From the NCBI GenBank assembly GCA_023091665.1, contig JALJCQ010000007.1, positions 1,240,001 to 1,304,000 of the forward strand: a stretch of 64,000 nt of DNA, in the 5' to 3' direction. A program made the translations under genes and the position numbers. The DNA comes from Pythium myriotylum. Lineage: Eukaryota; Oomycota; Peronosporomycetes; Pythiales; Pythiaceae. The notes below the pieces were generated by a model that was not told the origin of the DNA, did no database searches, and saw only the letters and a program-made list of their open reading frames with translations. This document shows positions 27,791 through 36,732 of this stretch, piece by piece (position 1 is the stretch's first letter; each line of letters starts with the position of its first letter).

Positions 27791-28513
27791 ATGAAGAGCC
27801 GTGCTGCGATCGTCTTGGTGGCCCTCGCAGCGATCGGGTGCGTCCAGGCTGCTGAGACCTGCGTGCCCGGCTGCAACGAGATCTACAAGCCCGTGTGCGG
27901 CTCGGACGGCAAGACGTACGAGAACCAGTGCACGTTCGACTACAAGAAGTGCTCCACGAACGACACGGCCCTCAAAGTGGTTTCGGAAGGAGAGTGCGGG
28001 TCGTCCAGCGGCTCGGCCGGGGGAACTGTGTGCGAGAAGGGATGCACGAAGATCATCAAGCCCGTCTGTGGCTCGGACGGCAAGACGTACTCCAATGATT
28101 GCGAGCTTACGAACGCAAAGTGCAAGAACGCCACGCTCACCAAGGTCTCGGACGGTGAGTGTGGGTCATCGGCTGGTAGTGGGAACGTTGGCTGCGGATC
28201 GACCAAATGCACATCGGACTACACGCCCGTGTGCGGTTCGGACGGCAAGACGTACTCGAATGAGTGCCAGCTGAAAGTCGCACAGTGCAGTGACCCGTCG
28301 CTCAAGCTTGACAGCAACGGAGAGTGCTCTGGATTCTCTAGGACTGGGAGCATTGGAGGCGAAGCGAGCCAAGAAAACTCGACGGATCCAAGCCCGACCC
28401 CCTCGTCGACGGTGCCGTCTCCAACGTCGGCGCCAGCATCCAGTGCGGTTGTTGTTGCAGCCGTGCAAGTCGTCGCGTCAACGCTGCTTGCAGCTGTCGC
28501 TCTCCTCAACTAG
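27791..28513 (+). CDS. secreted three-domain Kazal serine protease inhibitor, GPI-type tail (Kazal 1)
   Basis: 240 aa. The signal peptide is MKSRAAIVLVALAAIGCVQA, followed by three Kazal domains with the full six-Cys pattern and the PVCGSDGKTY core, beginning near residues 23, 80 and 136. Residues two after Cys2 (the usual P1 contact position) are Glu, Lys and Ser, implying different protease targets for each domain. A Ser/Thr/Pro-rich spacer and a hydrophobic end (VVVAAVQVVASTLLAAVALLN) resemble a GPI-anchor signal. Kazal proteins block serine proteases by canonical loop binding. In Phytophthora the related EPI proteins inhibit plant apoplastic subtilases, but a membrane-anchored form could also protect the cell surface. 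It is the first of a tandem array on the same strand. Confidence 0.92.
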   Translation: MKSRAAIVLVALAAIGCVQAAETCVPGCNEIYKPVCGSDGKTYENQCTFDYKKCSTNDTALKVVSEGECGSSSGSAGGTVCEKGCTKIIKPVCGSDGKTYSNDCELTNAKCKNATLTKVSDGECGSSAGSGNVGCGSTKCTSDYTPVCGSDGKTYSNECQLKVAQCSDPSLKLDSNGECSGFSRTGSIGGEASQENSTDPSPTPSSTVPSPTSAPASSAVVVAAVQVVASTLLAAVALLN

Positions 28514-28626
28514 TAAACCTAGCAGGTCGATGCTTACACATCACGACCCCTCACCGCACCCTTGCGCGACTCAGTTTATTGAATGATCCTCAACTATTTT
28601 ATCCCCAATACCAAGAGCTCTTTGCT

Positions 28627-28685
<59 letters not shown>

Positions 28686-28909
28686 TTCTCTCGGAGACCT
28701 CGCATTCGCATTGAACCAGCCAGCAGCCCAGGTTTCGTCAAGAATCCAAAGAGAGGGATCGCAGTCTGCCTGGGTGGATGGGTTCAAATCCTGATTTGCC
28801 AAAATTGAGATTAACCCAACTCGTCTGATAATGTGCATGTCACGTGGCCAGCTGGGGAGCCCAGAGCGCGACTTGAAGCAGGAAGCGCAGGCAGCCAACA
28901 GTGGAGGAG
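28514..28909. other. intergenic spacer with CT microsatellite
   Basis: 396 bp between Kazal genes 1 and 2, dominated by a CT/CTTT-rich tract at 28626-28692. No other feature is supported. Confidence 0.6.
28626..28692. repeat. (CT)n / (CTTTCT)n microsatellite
   Basis: Sixty-seven bases almost entirely of CT dinucleotides with periodic TTT interruptions. It is a simple repeat in the spacer of the Kazal array. Confidence 0.97.
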
Positions 28910-29656
28910 ATGAAGACGTGGGCTTGGCTGGGGCTCGCTGGCCTCGGCGCCTCCATCGCCGCGGCTGCAGACTGCCCCGTGGCCTGCCCGCTGATCCTCG
29001 CGCCAGTCTGCGCGTCGAACGGCAAGACGTACAACAGCAAGTGCGAGTTCGAGGTCGACAAGTGCAAGAGCAACGACACTTCGTTGGCGATAGTGAGGGA
29101 TGGCGCCTGTGGGAGCAGCGACGGTAGCGGGGGCGCTGGGGGAGCTGGGACTCCCGAGTGCTCCAAAGAGTTTGCATGTGTGGACGTGTACGATCCCGTC
29201 TGTGGCTCGGACGGCATCACGTACTCAAACGACTGCATTCTCAAGAAAGCCCAGTGTACAAACAAGGCGATCACCAAGGTGTCCAACGGGGAGTGCAAGC
29301 CTAGCTCCTTGACTAAGACGCCTTCTCCTTCACCCTCGCAAACCAGCAACTCGGCGGCGTCTTCCAGTGGCGGGGGTAGTGGAAGTGCTGCTGCCTGCTC
29401 GAAAATGTGCACCAAGGAAATTGACTTCGTGTGTGGCTCGGACGGCGTCACCTACACGAACCAATGTCTACTGGAGGTAGAGAAGGAATGCAAGTCGCCT
29501 TCGCTCGTCAAGACCAAAGACGGAGAGTGCAACAGCACGCAAGCCCCAGGGACGCCTGCGACCACGGCTCCTGCGTCGAGCTCGGCGAAGCTGGTGAGCT
29601 CCGTCGGCATCGTCGCTGCTTCCTGCTGGGCCTTCGTTGCATGTCTTAGCTCGTGA
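28910..29656 (+). CDS. secreted three-domain Kazal serine protease inhibitor, GPI-type tail (Kazal 2)
   Basis: 248 aa from the ATG at 28910 (MKTWAWLGLAGLG), with a cleavable signal peptide ending near AAAA. Three Kazal domains follow: CPVACPLILAPVC, CSKEFACVDVYDPVC and CSKMCTKEIDFVC, each continuing into a ...DG/NGxTYxNxC core. P1-position residues are Leu, Asp and Lys. The linkers are Gly/Ser/Pro-rich. The C-terminus is Thr/Ser-rich and ends in a hydrophobic segment (VGIVAASCWAFVACLSS) fitting a GPI-anchor signal. It was probably produced by tandem duplication with Kazal 1, followed by strong divergence outside the Cys framework. Confidence 0.92.
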   Translation: MKTWAWLGLAGLGASIAAAADCPVACPLILAPVCASNGKTYNSKCEFEVDKCKSNDTSLAIVRDGACGSSDGSGGAGGAGTPECSKEFACVDVYDPVCGSDGITYSNDCILKKAQCTNKAITKVSNGECKPSSLTKTPSPSPSQTSNSAASSSGGGSGSAAACSKMCTKEIDFVCGSDGVTYTNQCLLEVEKECKSPSLVKTKDGECNSTQAPGTPATTAPASSSAKLVSSVGIVAASCWAFVACLSS

Positions 29657-30023
29657 GTGGCGTACGCTCGCCCTGGCAGATCAGTCCAAGCCGTGCTCAT
29701 CATCGGAGCCCTCGTCTCCACCCCCGTGGGTTCTGGGTTCAAGCCCCACCCACATCCCAAAGCATTCCCGTTCACGTAATGAACCTGTTTTGATCTGATT
29801 ATCGCTGACCTCCCCACTGACCACCGACCAAACAGCTGGTACCTTGTCGTGTTTCCTCGACAACTCTCGCGTGACTCACTGTGCATGAGACCGTCCATCT
29901 TGGACAAATAAGAAACGCAAGTCCAGCTCACATGCACTGCTGATCCCTCGCATCGGATTGGACTGCCGGGCGGTCCCATCGGGTCAGTTCCCAAAGTCCG
30001 CGCCAGCGCCCACGTCTCTCTCC
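29657..30023. other. intergenic spacer in Kazal array
   Basis: 367 bp between Kazal genes 2 and 3. It contains a tRNA B-box-like string near 29731 but no matching acceptor stem, so no RNA gene is called. Nothing else is seen. Confidence 0.5.
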
Positions 30024-30611
30024 ATGAAGCTCGCCCTCGTCGTCGCGCTCTCGTGCGCCGCCGCGTCCCCGGCGCTCGCCCTGCTGCCCCAGTGCTCGCA
30101 GGACTTCACGTGCCTCGCCGTCTACGAGCCCGTCTGCGGCACGAACGGACTCACCTACAACAACGACTGCGAGCTCAAGAAGGCCCAGTGCGACAACAAG
30201 ACCCTCTCCAAGAAGTCGGACGGGGCCTGCGCGCCCAACGAGCAGCCCGTCATCACGACGGGGCCGGACGCCGGCACGCCGACAGCCACGACCGCCAAGC
30301 CTTCCAACGGCTCCACGCCCGCGACGACCGCGCCGAGTTCGACGGCGACTCCGGCGCCCGGCAGCACGACAGAGGCTCCGTCGGGATCCGCGACGACTGC
30401 ACCGCCGACGGCTGGCTCCGGTGGCGCTGACGCTGGCAACAGCGGCGGCAGCAGTGCGGGCACGAGCGCCACTCCGAGCGTCGGTTCCTCTGCCGGCACG
30501 ACCAAGGCCCCCGCTGCTACGACGCCGGCCCCCACCAAGAGTGCCGCTGCGCCACTGTACACGATTGGACTCTCGGCGGCTGTGAGCTGCGTTGTTGCGG
30601 CGCTGCTGTGA
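30024..30611 (+). CDS. secreted single-domain Kazal inhibitor with mucin-like stalk and GPI-type tail (Kazal 3)
   Basis: 195 aa. The signal peptide is MKLALVVALSCAAASPALA, followed by one six-Cys Kazal domain (CSQDFTCLAVYEPVCGTNG..., P1-position Ala). About 100 residues very rich in Thr, Ala, Pro, Ser and Gly come next, which would be a heavily O-glycosylated stalk. The hydrophobic end (YTIGLSAAVSCVVAALL) fits a GPI signal. The domain is most like the middle domain of Kazal 2. The design suggests a protease inhibitor displayed on the cell surface or wall on a stalk (inference). Confidence 0.9.
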   Translation: MKLALVVALSCAAASPALALLPQCSQDFTCLAVYEPVCGTNGLTYNNDCELKKAQCDNKTLSKKSDGACAPNEQPVITTGPDAGTPTATTAKPSNGSTPATTAPSSTATPAPGSTTEAPSGSATTAPPTAGSGGADAGNSGGSSAGTSATPSVGSSAGTTKAPAATTPAPTKSAAAPLYTIGLSAAVSCVVAALL

Positions 30612-30842
30612 ACGTCCGGAGGACTACACATAATGTAAAGAAAGACCAAGCCATTGTTTCCACTCTCTCGTGCAAAATCATTTCCATCTTTGTGACCATT
30701 CACTGGATTTCAAGCCATCAACCCTGTGCAATGATATACTTGTATTGCTAGAAATTTCGGTCATGGGTGCATGGCTTACCATACTCACCAGCTTTCGACA
30801 ACCCGAAACGCATTAACCGAATTGCCTCCTCCAGACCAAGTA

Positions 30843-31211
30843 ATGAAGCCCTTCAAAGCTCTCGTACTTCTCGCTGCCACCTTCGCCACTTCCAGTTCAG
30901 CCACTTCGGCAGAGTGCACGGAATTGTTCAACCTCCCATACGAACCAGTGTGCGCTTCCAACGGAAGGACCTACAACAACCGATGCGAAGTCGAATGGGA
31001 CAGTTTGAAGACGAACGAAACGAGCCTGCAGGTTGTTCAGACTGGCCCCTGCCCTCCCTCATTTGCCCAGAACACCACGTCAAACTCTTCGTCGTCACGT
31101 GCTGATGATGCCCACGTGCTCCGGAGTGATGCTTCGGACAGTGGATCTGCGGCTCTTTGGGCTGTGGCTACGTCTGCTTTGCTCGCGTGGTCAGTCGCCG
31201 CGCTGCTGTAG
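30843..31211 (+). CDS. small secreted Kazal-like protein with reduced Cys set (Kazal 4)
   Basis: 122 aa from the ATG at 30843 (MKPFKALVLLAATFATSSS), with a signal peptide. One Kazal-like domain: CTELFNLPYEPVC then ASNGRTYNNRC and a final PC. It has four Cys instead of six: one N-terminal Cys and the fifth Cys are absent, so one disulfide is probably lost, as in 'atypical' oomycete Kazal domains. A short Ser-rich spacer precedes the hydrophobic terminus (ALWAVATSALLAWSVAALL), a GPI-type signal. An upstream in-frame start would add 24 residues and hide the signal peptide, so I prefer this ATG. Confidence 0.85.
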   Translation: MKPFKALVLLAATFATSSSATSAECTELFNLPYEPVCASNGRTYNNRCEVEWDSLKTNETSLQVVQTGPCPPSFAQNTTSNSSSSRADDAHVLRSDASDSGSAALWAVATSALLAWSVAALL

Positions 31212-31369
31212 GATAGTATTGAGCAAACGGATTAAATAGAGCCACTGTTTGTTGAAGATAGCGACGCACGTAACTCACGCTTCGCGCTGTCCTGTGGTCT
31301 CCTTTCCCTTCGAGCAGATTTTGCAGTCTAGACCAATTGGGGTGCACTATAAGACTGCAACAACGGATT

Positions 31370-31773
31370 TACTGCGAGGTCATTTGCGCACCGGTGTGTG
31401 GTCCGACGGAGCCACTCGCGGGAAGTCATGTTATCCCGCGATCACTCGATGCTCAAATTCGTCCTTTATCCATGTCAGCGCCAGACTGTGTCCCGGCGAC
31501 ATGAAGGGTTGTCGAGTTTGCTGGGAGAGCTCTGGAAGTTCGAGTGGTTCACTGTCCAGCATACCAACAACGCAATCACCACCCCACCCGCCAGTCCCTC
31601 TGTGCGGCTGGATGAATCCAATTCCATTGCAAGGCTCCTCCGACGGATCTACTTCACGACCGCCAAGCATGGAAGTGACAGAGACTCCAGTGTCTTCACC
31701 AACGAGTGGAGTGACTGTTGTGTCCGTCGGAGAATTCTCCGTGGTAGTTGTAGCGGGAGCCGCATTGGGCTAA
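31370..31773 (+). pseudogene. frameshifted Kazal inhibitor pseudogene (Kazal 5)
   Basis: In one frame the sequence reads ...CAPVCG (about 31386-31402), the third-Cys core of a Kazal domain. About one base out, the next frame continues SDGATRGKSC...ITRCSNSSF...LC, matching the second half of the domain in spacing. It is followed by a Ser/Thr/Pro-rich stretch and a hydrophobic end (VSVGEFSVVVVAGAALG) before the stop at 31773. No signal peptide or good start could be found upstream. It lies in register between Kazal 4 and the next family member, so it is best explained as a decayed tandem copy. Confidence 0.65.
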
Positions 31774-32076
31774 ACGATTCCCAATCTCCAGTACGGTCGC
31801 ACAGGTTCTCGCGAGAATCCGGTGCTCATCAATATGGCACAAATGCATCCCTTTGCTGTACGTTGCCAAATTTTCCGATTTCTTCGCCCTTCAGCGATGT
31901 GGCATCTCTCACCAAGTGGCTGGTGGGTTGTTCTTGTATCAGTCTCACCAAACTTCGTTTAGGGTTCACTCTGAACTGAAATGCTTGCGCTCTGTATCCC
32001 GCTCCAGACGCCATACTCAAGTCTCATTGCCATTGTCAAACTCTCTAGCTCACCGACAAGTCCTTCTCCGTCGATC

Positions 32077-32406
32077 ATGTACAAGGCCATCACTCAAGTC
32101 ACTCTAGTCACGCTTCTGTCAGCCTCGCTTGCAGTCGCTACGGTTGACGTCGCTTCCCTAGCAATCGCTCACACCCCGTCTGCTGGTGAGCCGTACTTGG
32201 GATGTATTGACGATATCTGCACAAGCGCCAAAAGAAGCGAAGACATCGTCGCTATCCGTCGCACACACAACGTGACATCGAAGACAAATCCATCTGAACT
32301 AAAACCTCAACAGTCACCTACGATCGAGGGCAAATGTGAATCGTGTGCCATGTGGGCGGTGGGCTTTTCAGCAATGCTTGCATGGACACTCGTGACAATG
32401 CTTTGA
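32077..32406 (+). CDS. small secreted protein, Kazal-array derivative lacking the Kazal domain
   Basis: 109 aa from the ATG at 32077 (MYKAITQVTLVTLLSASLAVA, a signal peptide). The end (CAMWAVGFSAMLAWTLVTML) is strikingly like the end of Kazal 4 (ALWAVATSALLAWSVAALL), so it belongs to the same array. The middle has only scattered Cys (GCIDDIC, CESC) and no TYxNxC core, so no inhibitor function can be claimed. It may be a neofunctionalised surface protein or a degenerating copy with an open frame by chance. Confidence 0.6.
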   Translation: MYKAITQVTLVTLLSASLAVATVDVASLAIAHTPSAGEPYLGCIDDICTSAKRSEDIVAIRRTHNVTSKTNPSELKPQQSPTIEGKCESCAMWAVGFSAMLAWTLVTML

Positions 32407-32543
32407 CCAATCGTCTGCACTAGCATCTTTATCCTATGATATGTAATCTGTTTAAAAGCATCCATTGAGTTGCGACGAAGCCGCGCCTCTTCAACCACGC
32501 ATTGTGCTGGTTCGCTGTTGTAATTAGAATCTCGCATTACACT

Positions 32544-33851
32544 ATGGAGCTTCCGCGACGCAGTTTCACGGCAAACTCTGCCGGTCAATCGACGGCGACG
32601 TCGCGGTTCCCAGGTCTTGGCGCTCCACCCAACGTTGCTTGCGAGGCGCCACCGAACACGCGCGGAGTCGCGCGGACAGACGATGAGCTCCATTTCGAGC
32701 GCTGGAAAGAGACAGTCCGCGTCCAAGATGAGGAGCAAGCTCTTCTGCATCAGACAGTCGTTGCATCGAAGCGGCAGCAGCTCGACGTGCAGCACGAACG
32801 TGTCCGTTGGAAACCGTTGCATTCCACAAATGAGACCCGGACACACACTAACGCCCTCCTTTGTGGTGGCAGCTCGTGAAGCAACGCGCCTTCATCCGCC
32901 ACGAAAAGCGCAAGATCCTTCTGCAGAACGCGCTGCTCGACTCTGAGAAGGAGCGGTTCGAGGCGTCCCTCACCTCCGACTGGTTCTGTCTCGCCGCATT
33001 TCCGACGGTCCACGATCGACGTGTCACTCTGGATGTTGGTGGCCAGCTCTTCGAGATCTCCACTCAAATTCTGTTAAAGGATTCAGGCTCACTGCTCGCG
33101 GCGTTTGTTGCGGACGACTCTCCACTCTCCACGCTCGAGTGCGGCTGCTTTCGTGTTGACCGCGACTGGCACGTCATTGTGACTTGGGTTGGCATGAGGT
33201 TCTCGTCCTAACGCCGTCATCTTCTCTTCTAGGTGGCTGTTCCGTTATGTTCTCTACTTTCTACGCGATGGCATGCTACCGCAAGATCCAAAGCTATTGC
33301 GCGAGTTATACCTCGAGAGTGAGTTCTGGAAAATTGACTCACTGCGCAAGGCGATCGAGATGAAGAACATGGAGCTGCTCCAGATCAAACAAGAGAATGA
33401 CGCTAAAACTGCTGCGGCAGCTGCGGCGACGCTGCTGGCAAACCATCCTGGCCAAGGGAGCGGAGCACACGCGAAGTACCATTTGGACTCGGCGTTAGTG
33501 ACAAAGATGAAGGCCTCCAGTATGCTACCTGAACACCAGCAGACCAGAGACCCGCACGCGTGGTGGTTGGAGGCACCTACCTGGTGGGGTGGTAATGCTG
33601 GTGACAAGAAGGAACCCAAGCTTGCCTCGCTTGCCGCAACTGCGATGAAGCGAGCGCAGCTTGACGAACTCGATAAGAGCAAGAAAGACGACAAAGAGAT
33701 CGATGCCTGGTGGAAAGCTACAGTCTACAAAGGCAGAGATTTTGCACAGGCGCTCACGACCGGAGACAAGGCAAAAAAGGCTGAGGACGACGGCAGCGGC
33801 ACCCCGCGGTCTCCGCTTGTACTCAGCTCGACGTGGCCATCTAATCATTAA
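32544..33851 (+). CDS. BTB/T1 (K-channel tetramerisation) domain protein
   Basis: Proposed exons 32544-32801, 32873-33168 and 33233-33851 (about 390 aa). Exon 1 and the start of exon 2 form a charged, probably coiled-coil region (LDVQHER joined to LVKQRAFIRHEKRK). Exon 2 then carries the T1/BTB start, VTLDVGGQLFEISTQILL, ending at VDRDW, and exon 3 resumes WLFRYVLYFLRDG. This reproduces the uninterrupted KCTD core only if intron 2 uses a GC donor (33169-33170) and the AG at 33231-33232. The Lys-rich C-terminal half is unrecognised. KCTD-type proteins lack a channel pore and often act as Cullin-3 adaptors. The 3' end is uncertain; a further short intron is possible. It converges on the acid phosphatase gene, 48 bp away. 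Confidence 0.7.
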
Positions 33852-33899
33852 CGGAAAATAGGATTTCGTCCTGAGTGAAAAGCCCAACCGCGTGAAGGC

Positions 33900-35063
33900 C
33901 TACTTTGGTCCTCGAAAGAACTCGTTGGCGCGATACTCAAAGTGCTCGAATGGACAAAGAGCGCTGTGTTCGTGACCTGCAAACGCGATGGGCTTGCCTT
34001 CGAACAGCGCCTTGATGTAGTACTTGCTCGTAGCTGGGTCTTGGTACACCTCGAACGTCACGACGGTGCCGTACTCGGGGTGGATGTGGTCCACGTGGAT
34101 CTGCAGCGCACTGATGAGCGCAACGATCGAATTGTCGTGGGCCGAGAAGAACGAGATCTTGGGTTTTTCTGCAGCGGTCTCATCCGTGATAGAAGCCAGC
34201 AGCTTGTACACCTCGCGAACGCCCTCCTCGTACGAGTTGAAACAAAACTCTTTCTGCCCAAAGAGTTGGTGCCAGAGCCACGAGTCGTACTCACACATGA
34301 CTTCGTACATCTCTTCCGTAATCCCTTCCGGGAACGGCATCGCGTGGGCCTTGCGGCAAGTCAGTCCGTCGCGGATCGCTGTCCACGGAACGTTCTGGTC
34401 AGCGGGGACGCCCACGAGCTCGCGGAGCTGTTCGCCCAGCAGCTCCATCTTGCGGCGTTCGGCGGGGTCTCGTTTCTCGATCTTGTGGCTCACGATGCGC
34501 TCGATCTCGTTGAAAATCTCGATCGGATGGTTGGGCGCGAGGCGGTTGACGGCCTGCGTGCGCACGTGGAACACGGGATGCGGCGCATCGTCCTCAAGCG
34601 TGCGGATCTCGTCGTCCGAGTGGAACATGCCGTAGAGCAGACACTGCACCGACTGGATCGTGCGGTCCACGTTGGACGAGAGCACGAAGACGCTGTCGTG
34701 CGGGTTCGTGTCGATGCCGTGCGCTCGGATGAAGGCGTCGTACTTGGCCCGCAGCGCGCGGCCCTTGCCGATCATGTGGTCCACGCCGTGGGCAGTGAGC
34801 TGCGCGAGCGGCGCCAAGCTGCGGTGGCGCGGCGTGCCGTGCGGCGGCATGGACGGGTCGTCGCCCACGACGACGGCGATGCGGTTGAGCGCGGCGAGCT
34901 GCTTGTCGGTGGCGACCTTGGTGGCCCAGAAGGCCTTCTCCTCGGCCGTCATGGTCCACTTGGAGCCGATCTGCGTGAGGATCGGCGCGCGGTCGCCGTG
35001 GCGGTGGAAGAAGAGCACGTGGCGCAGCGCCAGCGCGCTCTCGGGCGGGACCGCGGACGTCAT
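33900..35063 (-). CDS. histidine acid phosphatase (copy 1, intronless)
   Basis: 387 aa from the ATG at 35063 (MTSAVPPESALALRH). The frame is open upstream to 35192, but the neighbouring paralogue starts at the equivalent position. It has the branch-2 histidine phosphatase signature FFHRHGDRAP, whose His forms the phospho-enzyme, and the distal HD motif (FFSAHDNSIVAL) that supplies the acid, with the spacing typical of prostatic/lysophosphatidic acid phosphatases. No signal peptide at this start suggests an intracellular enzyme hydrolysing phosphate monoesters; the substrate cannot be named. It is in tandem with the intron-containing copy at 35216-36515. Confidence 0.88.
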   Translation of the reverse strand: MTSAVPPESALALRHVLFFHRHGDRAPILTQIGSKWTMTAEEKAFWATKVATDKQLAALNRIAVVVGDDPSMPPHGTPRHRSLAPLAQLTAHGVDHMIGKGRALRAKYDAFIRAHGIDTNPHDSVFVLSSNVDRTIQSVQCLLYGMFHSDDEIRTLEDDAPHPVFHVRTQAVNRLAPNHPIEIFNEIERIVSHKIEKRDPAERRKMELLGEQLRELVGVPADQNVPWTAIRDGLTCRKAHAMPFPEGITEEMYEVMCEYDSWLWHQLFGQKEFCFNSYEEGVREVYKLLASITDETAAEKPKISFFSAHDNSIVALISALQIHVDHIHPEYGTVVTFEVYQDPATSKYYIKALFEGKPIAFAGHEHSALCPFEHFEYRANEFFRGPK

Positions 35064-35215
35064 GGCGAGGAGGAGGACGCTTGAAGAATGAGCGGTGCTG
35101 GTGGCGCGAAGGTTGCGCCAAGAGCGGAGAGATCTGCGACGTGAGACTTCAGGGATACGATGGAGCTGTTCGTGTTGTTTACTTATCATCAACGACTAGG
35201 AAGGAGGCTTCGAGT

Positions 35216-36515
35216 CTAGATGGCCGATTTGGGTCTCTTGTGGTCGAGGAAGTCTTGCGCGAGACTGAGCACGTGGCTCACGGGGCAGAGCAACCCCTGG
35301 TCGTAGCCGTAGAACCCCACGGGCTCGTGCTCAAACTTGGCGGCGACAAACATTTCGCCAGTCGCTTCGTCGACAAAGAACTCGAAGCTCAACATGCCTC
35401 CGTAGTGAGGGATCACGCGGTCAATCTGCAGCTGCAGCGCTCGCATGAGAGCGACAACCGAGTTGTCGTGGGCTGAGAAGAGCGTCATCTTGTGCTGTGT
35501 CTCACGCTGCAGTGGGTGACGATAATGAGTTCAAACACCAACGAACCAAAGCAATAGTGTACGGCTTACCTTTGCGATTGTCGCCACTCGGTCACGGAAG
35601 CGTTGGACACCGAGTCGGAATGCACCGACGCAAAAGTCTCGCTTTCCGTAGAGCGTGTGCCACAGCCATGCGTCGAGCTCGTGTATCCGATTAAAGAGTT
35701 CGTCATCGAAGCCTTCAGGGAATGGGAGGCCGTGTTCGCGACGACACACGAGAATCTCCCGCACTGCAAATGAGAGTCTGTTAGTCATCAAGTCTTGATC
35801 TCGACTTCTTCGCGAAAAGTCCTGACTCACATGAGCTCCATGGGATGAGTCTGCCCTTGTCCAGTCCAGTCGCTTCACGGATCTGATCAGCCGTTCGACG
35901 AAGTCCCGGCGGGGCTCGGAATCGCAGGTCGTCCGCAAGCAGTCGATCTAGATCACGGAAGAGCTCGTACGAGTGCGAAGGCCCGAGGCTGTTGGACTCG
36001 TCCACGTGGATGACGATCCCCGCGTTCTTGTCATGGTACTTGTCGCTCTGCTCTGGCCCGAAATGGTCCGGGAACATTCCAGCAAGAATGCACTGTGCGG
36101 ACCGAATGGTGCGTCGGATGTTGGTCGAGTGCACGTACAGGTCGCGGACGGGATCGGCTCCGGTGAGCAGCTCAGCGTACCGCTGGCGCAACGCGCTGCC
36201 CTTGGCGGTCATCTCTCGCACGCCCTTGGCCGTGAGCTGTCCGCAGGGCCACTGGCCGCCGTGGCGCGGCGACGGCGGCTCTTGGTCTTCCAAGACGACG
36301 CTGTCGTTGCTCTTGGTGAGCGCGACGCGCGTGCCGCTCGTGAGCTCGTGGATGCTCTCGTACCCGGCGAGCCGCGAGATCCAGAACTGCGTCTCGTCGC
36401 TGCTCATGGCCACGCGCGAGCCGACGCTCTTGGTGATGGGCGAGCGGTCGCCGTGGCGGAACATGACGAGCACGTGCACGAGGCGCAGCGCGCGCGGCGC
36501 GTCGGCGGCGCTCAT
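35216..36515 (-). CDS. histidine acid phosphatase (copy 2, two introns)
   Basis: Exons 35831-36515, 35570-35763 and 35216-35506 (389 aa). Introns of 67 and 63 bp have good GTGAGT and GTAAGC donors and CAG acceptors and keep phase. It has the FRHGDRSP active-site motif near residue 20, the LCRREHGLPFPEGF-type central region (here LVCRREHGLPFPEGF) that matches copy 1, and the catalytic SAHDNSVVALMRAL in the last exon. It is a tandem paralogue of the intronless gene at 33900-35063, so either this copy gained introns or the other lost them. It is divergent from OST3/6, which lies 217 bp away. Confidence 0.87.
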
Positions 36516-36732
36516 GGGCGTCCGAGTGGGCGAGGCGTTTACTCATCCATTTTCAGGCCGAGCGGCTTGAAGGTGCCGCACGCGTTTCCATTGGTGGAAA
36601 TAAAAGCACAATCGGATTGGTTATAAAAGAGATGCCGTGTGATTGGGGGAAAAGAGGTCGGGATCAGCCCCGCCCCCCTGGATCCGTTGATGAGCTGGTC
36701 ACGCGTCACACGCAGAGGCATCGGACGGCAGA
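36516..36732. promoter_or_regulatory. divergent promoter region with TATA- and CCAAT-like motifs
   Basis: 217 bp between the acid phosphatase (leftward) and OST3/6 (rightward). It contains ATTGG followed within a few bases by TTATAAAAG (about 36616-36629), about 105 bp upstream of the OST3/6 ATG, and a second ATTGG near 36641. Motif matches only; oomycete promoters often lack TATA. Confidence 0.3.

Noticed and set aside
26815..27876. 353-codon minus-strand frame across the Kazal promoter
   Set aside because: No domain or signal, spans the foldback hairpin and overlaps the Kazal 1 signal peptide antisense.
28775..28800. tRNA B-box-like GGTTCAAATCC
   Set aside because: No A box or acceptor stem at the right distance.
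29725..29760. tRNA B-box-like GGTTCAAGCCC with partial T-stem
   Set aside because: The expected 5' acceptor strand is absent about 70 bp upstream; at most a relic of a tRNA-derived repeat.
33942..35084. 380-codon plus-strand frame
   Set aside because: It is exactly antisense to the acid phosphatase, whose catalytic motifs are intact. Strong GC3 bias makes long antisense frames common here.
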